Below, piece by piece: positions 1-6,900 of a stretch of 7,131 bases of DNA. The stretch covers positions 4,684 through 11,814 of the forward strand of contig DMIT01000130.1 of the NCBI GenBank assembly GCA_003452275.1. Direction: 5' to 3'. This DNA comes from Rhodospirillaceae bacterium. Its GTDB lineage: Bacteria; Pseudomonadota; Alphaproteobacteria; Micavibrionales; Micavibrionaceae. Position numbers and translations under genes: made by a program. The notes beneath the pieces are model-generated. The model made no database searches, was not told where the DNA came from, and saw only the letters and a list, made by a program, of their open reading frames with translations. Within the stretch, counting starts at the first letter, position 1. Every line of letters begins with the position of its first letter.

Positions 1-111
1 GGGTCGAAAGGCATGTACCGCCTGCAAATGGAACTTTTGTCCCGCGTCAATGCGGCCGCGTCCCCAACCGAAGTGAAGGATGTCCTTTTTCAGGAAATTC
101 TGATACAATAG
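1..111 (+). CDS. fliL: FliL flagellar basal body-associated protein, C-terminal fragment
   Basis: The window opens inside a reading frame that gives 36 residues and stops with TAG at 109-111; the start lies upstream of the window. FliL is a single-span inner-membrane protein whose periplasmic domain surrounds or stabilises the stator units of the flagellar motor. The visible part matches the end of the family: an amphipathic helix (RLQMELLSRVN) followed by the closing strand VKDVLFQEILIQ, which corresponds to the usual 'V-K-D-V-x-F-x-x-F/I-V-I-Q' ending of FliL proteins. The gene immediately downstream is fliM, the standard fliL-fliM order, which supports the call strongly despite the short fragment. 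Nothing can be said about the membrane segment or the start. Confidence 0.85.
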   Translation, partial: GSKGMYRLQMELLSRVNAAASPTEVKDVLFQEILIQ

Positions 112-153
112 CATAAGAAAATCCAGTTTGGCCTGTTTCTTGTAAGGGGCTAA

Positions 154-159
154 TATAAT
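154..159 (+). promoter_or_regulatory. possible -10 element upstream of fliM
   Basis: A perfect TATAAT hexamer lies in the 85-base fliL-fliM gap, 37 bases before the fliM ATG. No convincing -35 hexamer is found at 16-18 bases upstream and there is no extended -10 TG, so it may be chance in a locally AT-rich stretch. An overlapping alternative is a sigma-54-like element at 129-144 (TGGCCTG, four bases, TTGTA), which keeps the -24 GG but has GT where the -12 GC should be. fliM may simply be read through from fliL. Confidence 0.25.
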
Positions 160-196
160 GACAAGTGTAAAGAATTGAACCTGAAAGGATTGTCTG

Positions 197-1300
197 ATGG
201 CTGATACGCCAACTCAGGAAACTGAACAGATGAGCGAGGAAGAGCGCCGCATGATGTCTGAATGGGAAGCCATGTCAGGCGAGGGCGCTGCTGCGTCAAG
301 CGGCGAGGGTGGGGACGCCGACGATATGGGCGGCGAAGTCAATACGCGTATTCTGAACCAGTCGGAAATTGATTCCCTGCTCGGGTTCGATGATGATGCG
401 GGACAGAATGAGACCTCGGGCGTTATGGCTCTGGTGAATGCGGCCCTCGTCAACTATGAACGCCTGCCGATGCTGGATATCGTGTTTGACCGTCTGGTCA
501 GGCTGATGTCGACATCGCTGCGCAATTTGACATCCGATAATGTCGAGGTGTCCCTTGACCAGATTTCGACGGTACGTTTTGGTGATTACCTCAACTCCAT
601 TCCGCTTCCGGCGATGCTGACGGTGTTCAAGGCCGAAGAATGGGATAATAACGGATTGGTCGTTGTCGATAGCGCGCTGATTTATTCCGTGGTTGATGTT
701 CTGCTCGGCGGACGCAAGGGAACGCCGTCGATCCGTGTCGAAGGTCGTCCCTATACCACCATTGAAACAAAACTGGTCGAACGGATGCTGAATGTGACAT
801 TGAACGATATGTCTACGGCTTTTGACCCGTTATCTCCGGTGAGTTTCAAACTGGAAAACATGGAAACCAATCCGCGCTTCGCCGCGATTACACAGGCGGG
901 GAATGCGTGCGTTCTGGTGCGGATGCGCATTGATATGGGGGATCGCGGTGGACGTGTCGAAATTCTGATTCCTTATGCCACACTGGAACCTATCCGCGAA
1001 TTATTGCTCCAGATGTTCATGGGTGAAAAATTCGGACGTGACTCCATCTGGGAAACCCACTTGACCAAAGAACTATATGACACCGATGTGCATGTACAGG
1101 CGGTAATGGGTGAAAAGACGGTGATGTTGCGCGACATGCTCAACTGGAAAAAAGGAACAGTGGTCATGTTCAATACCAAACCGACCGATGAGATTGAAAT
1201 GCGCTGCGGGGATTTCCCGATGTTTTTAGGCCCGATGGGACAAAAAGAAGGACGGATTGCCGTCCGCATCGAGAAATATATTCCGCCCGAACCTGAATAA
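197..1300 (+). CDS. fliM: Flagellar motor switch protein FliM
   Basis: FliM, 367 residues, is the middle component of the cytoplasmic C-ring. It binds CheY-P, contacts FliG and sets the direction or stopping of rotation. The CheY-P docking motif ILNQSEIDSLLGF is at residues 52-64. A CheC-like central domain spans roughly 75-270 and contains the family loop GGRKG (171-175) and the following VEGRPYTTIE stretch. A C-terminal SpoA (FliN-like) domain covers about 288-363. Enterobacterial FliM is about 334 residues with the docking motif at the very start. Here some 50 acidic, Gly/Ser-rich residues with a SEWEAMSGE segment come first, as I recall for Rhodospirillales FliM. The start is supported by an AAAGGA Shine-Dalgarno at 184-189, seven bases before the ATG. 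It follows fliL and leads a close group with the next two genes. Confidence 0.97.
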   Translation: MADTPTQETEQMSEEERRMMSEWEAMSGEGAAASSGEGGDADDMGGEVNTRILNQSEIDSLLGFDDDAGQNETSGVMALVNAALVNYERLPMLDIVFDRLVRLMSTSLRNLTSDNVEVSLDQISTVRFGDYLNSIPLPAMLTVFKAEEWDNNGLVVVDSALIYSVVDVLLGGRKGTPSIRVEGRPYTTIETKLVERMLNVTLNDMSTAFDPLSPVSFKLENMETNPRFAAITQAGNACVLVRMRIDMGDRGGRVEILIPYATLEPIRELLLQMFMGEKFGRDSIWETHLTKELYDTDVHVQAVMGEKTVMLRDMLNWKKGTVVMFNTKPTDEIEMRCGDFPMFLGPMGQKEGRIAVRIEKYIPPEPE

Positions 1301-1324
1301 ACGTGAGTATGACAGAGTAGAGCC

Positions 1325-1951
1325 ATGGATCATTTCCTTCCCCAATTGTCGTTTGCCTTTGATATTCTGATTACCTGCTTATTGGCGGCGACTATCTTTT
1401 TTGCGGTTAAATTATCGCGCCATCTGGATAGCTTCCGTTCCAATCGGGCCAATATGGAGAATTTGATCCGCGAATTATCAAGCCAGATCACGCGCGCGCA
1501 GGAAGGGATTTCCGTTCTTGATGAATTATCCTCTAACCGCGGCGATGAATTGCGCCGTTCGATTACCAAGGCGCAGGCTTTATCCGATGAATTGCAACTG
1601 ATGACGGAATCTGCCAATTCCCTTGCCGAAAAACTGGAAAATATGGCGATCCGGAACCGCACATTGATTGACGAGATGGATGATAAGGCGCTGGGGCTTA
1701 TCTATCCTGGTGCGAAAACGTCCGCTCCTTCACCTGTTCCGCCTTTGACTGCGGTCAAAACGCCGCGTTATGAAGAAACACTGACCAAGGCCAAAGCCGA
1801 GAAAGTCGCCGAAGCTTTTTTTGCCATTCGCGACCCTGATTTTGAAGCGGACGATGATGAAAGCGACAATTTTGACGGTGAATTTTCATCACAGGCCGAA
1901 CGTGATCTGGCAGAAGCTTTGAAGCGTCGTAATCCACAAGGTAAAAAATAG
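1325..1951 (+). CDS. DUF6468-like single-span membrane coiled-coil protein of the flagellar operon
   Basis: This 208-residue protein has no assigned function. I recognise it as the DUF6468-type protein that commonly follows fliM in alphaproteobacterial flagellar clusters. One hydrophobic segment lies at about residues 9-30, followed at once by basic residues (KLSRH, then SFRSNR). By the positive-inside rule this puts the N-terminus outside and the rest in the cytoplasm. Residues about 40-118 are charged, heptad-like and probably coiled coil, with the family-type 'L-x-D-E-L' pattern near residues 87-91. A Pro-rich linker (about 133-145) and a very acidic stretch (about 170-186) lead to a short basic amphipathic end, SQAERDLAEALKRR. 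The gene starts 24 bases after fliM with only a weak GAG-type ribosome site, and its stop is 3 bases before the next ATG, so coupled expression with both neighbours is likely. A role at the C-ring or export gate is inference from context only. Confidence 0.75.
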   Translation: MDHFLPQLSFAFDILITCLLAATIFFAVKLSRHLDSFRSNRANMENLIRELSSQITRAQEGISVLDELSSNRGDELRRSITKAQALSDELQLMTESANSLAEKLENMAIRNRTLIDEMDDKALGLIYPGAKTSAPSPVPPLTAVKTPRYEETLTKAKAEKVAEAFFAIRDPDFEADDDESDNFDGEFSSQAERDLAEALKRRNPQGKK

Positions 1952-1954
1952 AAA

Positions 1955-2692
1955 ATGAAATTTGATTTCAAATCCTTTGTCCGCAAATTTAAAATACTGC
2001 CCGTCCTGATCGTGGTGGCGTCATTCGGGTTTGTGGTTCGTCTGGGGGATACCTATATCAGTTTAAAATCCATGTCCGGATCGGCCTATGCCGAAGATGC
2101 ACCCAAGGCAGAGGTGAAGCCTGCTGTCGCCGACTCTCCGGTTGCGGAACCGCCGAAGGATGAATTGAAATCCAGTGATGCCAAGGCCGAAACAGATGTG
2201 ACCTTGCCATCCACCGACCCCGAGGCCTCATCGAAAAAAGATTCGAAATGGCAGGATGCATCTGATACGGATACCGCGGATTCCAATCTGAAAGATGAAG
2301 TTTTTCAGGATTTGACCAAACGCCGCGCCGAATTAGACCAGCGCGAGAAAAAGCTGGGCGAACGTGAAGCCTTGCTGGAAGCCGCGCAAAAGGAACTGGA
2401 TAAGAAACTTACCGAAATGGAAGGCGTGCGCGACGAATTAAAAGATTTGCTGAAACAGCAAACGGCCGAAGAAGCCAAGCGCATCCAAAGCTTGGTAAAA
2501 ATTTATTCCGGTATGAAACCGAAAGATGCAGCGCGTATTTTCAATACGCTGGATACGGATATTTTGATGGATGTCATCGGCAGCATGACAGAGTCAAAAG
2601 CGGGGCCGATCATTGCCCTGATGGATGCGGATCGGGCAAAAGCATTGACGACCCTGCTGGCAGAGCAGAAGAAGCTTCCTGAAATGCCATAA
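1955..2692 (+). CDS. MotE-like flagellar protein (MgtE N-terminal-type domain)
   Basis: This 245-residue protein has a basic N-terminus (MKFDFKSFVRKFK), one hydrophobic segment at about 14-29, a long Ala/Pro/Lys/Asp-rich low-complexity linker (about 48-115), a charged coiled coil (about 120-175) and a C-terminal MgtE_N-like helical domain (about 178-240). The last contains the family pattern YSGMKPKDAARIF, then LDTDILMDVI, then IIALMDADRAKALT. MotE of Sinorhizobium is a periplasmic chaperone for the stator-associated protein MotC. Similar proteins occur across alphaproteobacterial flagellar loci where motC is not always present, so the exact role may differ. The charge pattern predicts N-in, C-out, with the coiled coil and MgtE-like domain in the periplasm. 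An AYA-ED site at residues 45-48 resembles a signal peptidase site but is far from the hydrophobic core, so a membrane anchor is more likely. The ribosome site (ACAAGG at 1936-1941) is distant; translation is probably coupled to the upstream gene. Confidence 0.8.
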   Translation: MKFDFKSFVRKFKILPVLIVVASFGFVVRLGDTYISLKSMSGSAYAEDAPKAEVKPAVADSPVAEPPKDELKSSDAKAETDVTLPSTDPEASSKKDSKWQDASDTDTADSNLKDEVFQDLTKRRAELDQREKKLGEREALLEAAQKELDKKLTEMEGVRDELKDLLKQQTAEEAKRIQSLVKIYSGMKPKDAARIFNTLDTDILMDVIGSMTESKAGPIIALMDADRAKALTTLLAEQKKLPEMP

Positions 2693-2787
2693 TATGCATT
2701 TAACTGCGTAGCAATTTGTTAATATTTACATGGCAGGATAAACACACGCGGCCCTATGTCGCCCGCTTGTCTATGTTCCATTATGTC

Positions 2788-2793
2788 GAGGAG
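2788..2793 (+). promoter_or_regulatory. Ribosome binding site that sets the cheY start
   Basis: GAGGAG lies six bases before the ATG at 2800, an ideal distance. The open frame extends upstream to a TTG at 2716 and includes another ATG at 2773. Neither has a comparable ribosome site, and the extra residues are not part of the CheY fold, so 2800 is the start to use. Confidence 0.85.
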
Positions 2794-2799
2794 AATCCT

Positions 2800-3186
2800 A
2801 TGAGCGTTGATAAAAATATGAATGTGTTGATCGTGGATGATTATAAAACGATGTTGCGCATTATCGGTAATTTGTTGAAACAACTCGGTTTCGCCAATGT
2901 GGACGAAGCAACCGACGGGTCTATGGCTTTGCAGAAATTCAAAGAAAAAACCTATGGTCTGGTTATTTCCGATTGGAATATGGAACCGATGTCCGGCCTT
3001 GATCTTTTGAAATCGGTCAGGGCGTTGCCGACTAATGGCAATGTTCCCTTCATTATGGTGACCGCCGAAAGCAAGACTGAAAACGTCATTGCCGCGAAAC
3101 AGGCAGGCGTCAGCAATTATATCGTGAAACCGTTTAATGCCGAAACATTAAAGGCAAAAATGTCATCTGTTCTGGGCGATTTCTAG
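2800..3186 (+). CDS. cheY: Chemotaxis response regulator CheY
   Basis: A stand-alone receiver domain of 128 residues, the same size as E. coli CheY. It is phosphorylated by CheA and in that state binds FliM. All key positions are present: acidic pair D13-D14, phospho-acceptor D58 in VISDWNMEPMSG (with the CheY-typical Trp after it), T88 in MVTAES, Y107 in SNYIVKPF and K110. These correspond to E. coli D12/D13, D57, W58, T87, Y106 and K109, and Y107 marks it as a CheY rather than a generic receiver. No output domain is present. The gene sits between the MotE-like gene (107-base gap, rather AT-rich at 2699-2730, where a separate promoter could lie) and cheZ (51-base gap). Placing cheY and cheZ beside fliM links the signal, its target and its phosphatase in one locus. 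No cheA or receptor gene is in view. Confidence 0.95.
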   Translation: MSVDKNMNVLIVDDYKTMLRIIGNLLKQLGFANVDEATDGSMALQKFKEKTYGLVISDWNMEPMSGLDLLKSVRALPTNGNVPFIMVTAESKTENVIAAKQAGVSNYIVKPFNAETLKAKMSSVLGDF

Positions 3187-3223
3187 CCATCTCAGGTTGC
3201 TATATTTCAGATTATATATCCTT

Positions 3224-3229
3224 GGGAGG
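3224..3229 (+). promoter_or_regulatory. Ribosome binding site that sets the cheZ start
   Basis: GGGAGG, within the G-rich run GGGAGGGG, is eight bases before the ATG at 3238 but only two bases before an in-frame ATG at 3232. The spacing favours 3238, shortening the product by two residues relative to the longest frame. Confidence 0.75.
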
Positions 3230-3237
3230 GGATGACT

Positions 3238-3831
3238 ATGGATTCTTCAAAGACTGACATCGGTCGTGACAAGGTTGTCAAAATCATCAATTCGGTGATC
3301 GAAAAAGTAGAAGCCGCAGAGGATATGTCGAGAGAAAATATCTATCTTGAACTCAAAGCCCTGCACAACCTGATTGAGGAAACGCGCAAGGAAATCAGTG
3401 CCTCGCGCGCCAGCGATATTTCCGGTACGCATATCCCAGATGCCACAGACGAACTGGACGCGGTGGTGGCCGCAACCGAAGTGGCAACCGGAACGATTAT
3501 GGATTCTTGCGAGGCGCTGACTGCTTATAGCGAGCAACTGGAACCTACGCATAAAGACTATATTATCGGCGAAGTGACCAAGGTTCTGGAAGCCTGTTCT
3601 TTTCAGGATATCACCGGGCAGCGTATCACCAAAGTGATCCGCAGCATTAAACAAATTGACGAAAAAGTCAGTAACCTGATGGCTGTTCTGGAAGACAAGA
3701 TTCCGGGATTGCCGAATAGCGCCCTTGTCGATACCCGCGAAGGCGATGCAAAACTTCTCAACGGCCCGCAAATGGCGGATAAAGCGGTTTCGCAATCCGA
3801 TATTGACAAATTGCTGGCGGACTTATTCTAG
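3238..3831 (+). CDS. cheZ: Protein phosphatase CheZ
   Basis: CheZ, 197 residues from the start at 3238, speeds the dephosphorylation of CheY-P and so ends the motor signal. E. coli CheZ is 214 residues. The catalytic signature is SFQDITGQR: D124 and Q128 correspond to E. coli D143 and Q147, where the glutamine orients the attacking water. Two long helices (about 70-100 and 105-153) flank it, as expected for the dimeric four-helix bundle. A Pro/Gly-containing linker (about 155-180) leads to the C-terminal peptide AVSQSDIDKLLADLF, which matches the E. coli CheZ tail that docks on CheY. Both the active site and the docking tail are intact. The gene follows cheY directly. CheZ is best known from gamma- and betaproteobacteria, with divergent homologues elsewhere, and this looks like one of the more recognisable alphaproteobacterial forms. 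Confidence 0.93.
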   Translation: MDSSKTDIGRDKVVKIINSVIEKVEAAEDMSRENIYLELKALHNLIEETRKEISASRASDISGTHIPDATDELDAVVAATEVATGTIMDSCEALTAYSEQLEPTHKDYIIGEVTKVLEACSFQDITGQRITKVIRSIKQIDEKVSNLMAVLEDKIPGLPNSALVDTREGDAKLLNGPQMADKAVSQSDIDKLLADLF

Positions 3832-3938
3832 TTTCTCTTGCCCGATAGCCGGTAAAAACTCTGTAAAATTCGGGGGTTTTATTACTTTTCTGACGGCTTG
3901 TCCTTGTCGTATCGTCTGGACTGTGGCAATTTCTAAAG

Positions 3939-6900
3939 ATGGTACGAATCCGCCCATTCCTCTCGTCTGTTATGGCTATGGCCTTGCTCTCTTCCGCTGC
4001 TTTTGCAGCGGATAATGCCACCATGCCGAAGGTCAAAGTCCGTAGCAGTGATAAGGGAAGCTATTCCCGCGTGGTATTTGATTGGGGAAATGCTCCTGCA
4101 TCGGCGGTGAAATATACCACCCGACAATCATCTGATCGGATCATGATTACCTTTGCCGATGGCGTCGATTTATTGACCGATGGCGCGGCTCCGGCTTCTT
4201 TATCACGGATCACCGATTATAAAATCATTTCCCCGACACAGGTTGAAATTGTTTTTGCCAAGGGGCAGAATATCCGCCATCTCAGTGCCGATAACAGGTT
4301 GATTATTGACGTGAAAGGGGATGCTGTTGCAAAAACCGCCTCCGCAGCAGATGCACAGTCAAACCCCGTTAATCTGGCTGCCAAGATAGAAACCGCAGCC
4401 GGCGATCCACTCGTAAAAGATGTGGCAAAAACGACCGAAAAAACAGTCATCGACAAATTAGCCCATGAAAAAAATGTGATCGTTGACCACGGTCAAAATC
4501 CATCGGCGGTAACGGCGGCAGAGCCAGAGAAAAAGTCCGATACAAAACCGAAAATTTACCAGATTGCTATTACGTCCACGACCGCCATTCCTTTGGCGAT
4601 TTTTGAACGCAACGGCTATTTATGGATGGTACAAGGCAAAGAGAATGTGAAGCTGCCTCCGCAAATCACCACCAGTCAGGGAGCAGAACCATTAGGCACT
4701 TTCGAACCTGTGCCATCAATGGATGGCGTATCCACCTTCCGTATCAAAGTTCCGCCAGGGTTGAATATGTCAGCCACGGGCAGCGGGCTGGCATGGAAAC
4801 TGGAATTGACAGACCGCCTGCAATCGGAGCCGATTCCTGTTGCCTATAAACGTCTTTTCAATGCCTCGGGGAAGACGGTCATTCCAAGTATTCTATGGCC
4901 CGCATCGACAATAGCGCGTACGGTGACTATTCGTGACCCCGACGCCGGCGATGCGATCACGGTGGGGCTGGTTGAATCCGCCAAAGATTTTACAGGACGC
5001 CCACAAAGCTTTATCGATTTTGATAGTCTGCCGTCTTATGTCGGTCTGGCGGTTTTACCAAAAGCAGATGATTTGAAAATTGCGCGCGCCGATAACGGGG
5101 TTTTATTTACGCGCGATGGCGGGATTCATATCGCTTCCGATCAGGATTTTATGACCGCCGGTCAGAAGGCGGAGCCGGATCATCCGCCGGAACAGTCATC
5201 ATCTGCACCTGCAACAATGGATAAACCGGCCTCCCGCATTTATGATTTTAAAGGCTGGCAAATCGGTGATAAGAAAAGCCTGTCCAATAACCAGCGCCTC
5301 ATCATGTCGGCGATGGGCAATCAAACCGATGCCAAAAAGGCCGAGGGACTGATTAGTCTGGCAAAATTATCCCTGTCATTCAACTATGCGCCCGAAGCTA
5401 TCGGCTATCTGGAACTGGCGCAAAGCTATGTGCCGGAAATTGAATCTAACCCTGAATTTATGGCATTGATGGGGGCTGCCGAGGCTTTGTCGTGGAAACA
5501 AAAAGAAGCCTATCAAATCTTTTCGAATGCCAGCCTGAATGACATTGGTGAAATTCCTTACTGGAAAGCCTATACCCTTGCAAAGCTTGATGACTGGCAG
5601 CAAGCGGCAAAGATATTGCCGAATGATACATCAGTCGTTGCCTCCTATTCTGATGACGTGAAAATTCCGTTTGGCCTGACCTTGGCTGAAATTGCCCTGC
5701 GCGAAGGAAGTCTAGAAAAGGCTAAAAAATTTCTGGACCTTCTGGAATCTCTCAGGCCGCATATGGAGCTGGCTTATGCTTCGGCCTATGATTATTTAAC
5801 CGGTGAGCTGGAACGTCAAACCAAAAAACCGGAAGATGCCAAGGATATCTGGAAAAAATTATCCGTAGGTCAGGATGATCTCTACAGGGCCAAATCCCGT
5901 TTTGCGTTGACGATGATGCAACTGGATTCCAAAGAGATTACGCAGGATAAGGCGGTCGATAATCTGGAAGGTCTGCGTTACGCCTGGCGCGGCGATGACC
6001 TGGAAGTGTCTATCAATTATAATCTGGCAAAAATCTATTTGATGAAAAATGAACCGGTCAAAGCCTTAACGCTGATGCAACTGGCGCATACTTTGAACCC
6101 GTCCTCTGAACAGGGTAAAAAGATCGATCAGGATATGCATGATACGTTCAAATCGCTTTTCACGCCCGAGAAAATCAAAAATATTCCGCCGGTCGATATT
6201 CTGATTCTTTATAACGAATTCGCCAGTTTATTGCCCGCAGGCGCGGAGGGCGAAGCGATTACAAGGCAATTGGCCGAACGCATGGCGACCGCCGATCTAT
6301 TGCCGCGCGCCAGTGCCTTGCTTAAAAAACAGCTTGATGACGGTTTGAAAGGACTGGAAGGGGCGAATGTGGCCATTCGTCTGGCAACCCTTCAGAACAT
6401 GGACATGAAACCCGATGATGCGCTGGCGTCTTTGGATCGGGCGGAAAATCTGCTCAAGGGGCTGCCATCGCAGGATGTGCTGGCAAAACAGGAAGAGATC
6501 GGATTGCTACGCGCCAAGTCCTATTCGTTGAAAGGCAAACCTGATGATGCGTTTGCCGCGCTGGCGTTACTTCCGCAGGATGATACGTCATTAAAATTAC
6601 GGGCGGACATCGCATGGCGCGGGAAAAAATGGCAAGACGCTGCGGACTCCCTTGAACAATTGGTGCAAAACCAGAATATCACCCTGACGCGCCCGTTAAG
6701 CGACGATCAGGCCGATTTATTATTAAACTGGGCCGTTGCGCTCTATCTTGCCGATAACCGCTATGTCCTTGCAAATTTGCGGGAACGTTATTCCGACGCC
6801 ATGGCGGCAACGACCAAAGCAAAGAAATTCGACGTGGTCACACGCCCGCGCCAATCATCATTGCTGGCTGACCGCGAAACCATTAATTCGATTATTGATG

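Noticed and set aside
158..178. Short leader frame MTSVKN with an AAGGGG site at 144-149, upstream of fliM
   Set aside because: Six codons with a plausible ribosome site can arise by chance, there is no attenuator-like hairpin or run of one amino acid, and it overlaps the possible -10 hexamer.
973..1326. Minus-strand open frame of 117 codons opposite the end of fliM
   Set aside because: It lies opposite the conserved SpoA domain of fliM and looks like a codon-usage shadow.
2699..2722. Possible CtrA-type TTAA...TTAA box before cheY
   Set aside because: The two TTAA elements are 15 bases apart rather than the 7 expected for the CtrA consensus.
2716..2799. N-terminal extension of cheY from a TTG at 2716 or ATG at 2773
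   Set aside because: The strong GAGGAG site fits the ATG at 2800, the resulting 128 residues match CheY length exactly, and the extra residues show no family similarity.
3247..3795. Minus-strand open frame of 182 codons opposite cheZ
   Set aside because: It is antisense to a confidently identified cheZ with intact catalytic and docking motifs, and its translation has no recognisable domain.
3841..3889. Terminator-like element after cheZ: CCCGA pairing with TCGGG at 3870-3874, followed by a T-rich stretch
   Set aside because: The stem is only five base pairs with a loop of about 24 bases, and the T tract is interrupted, so a rho-independent terminator is not supported.
3725..4015. Plus-strand open frame of 96 codons spanning the end of cheZ and the start of the TPR gene
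   Set aside because: It overlaps two better supported genes in another frame, has no ribosome site and no recognisable product.
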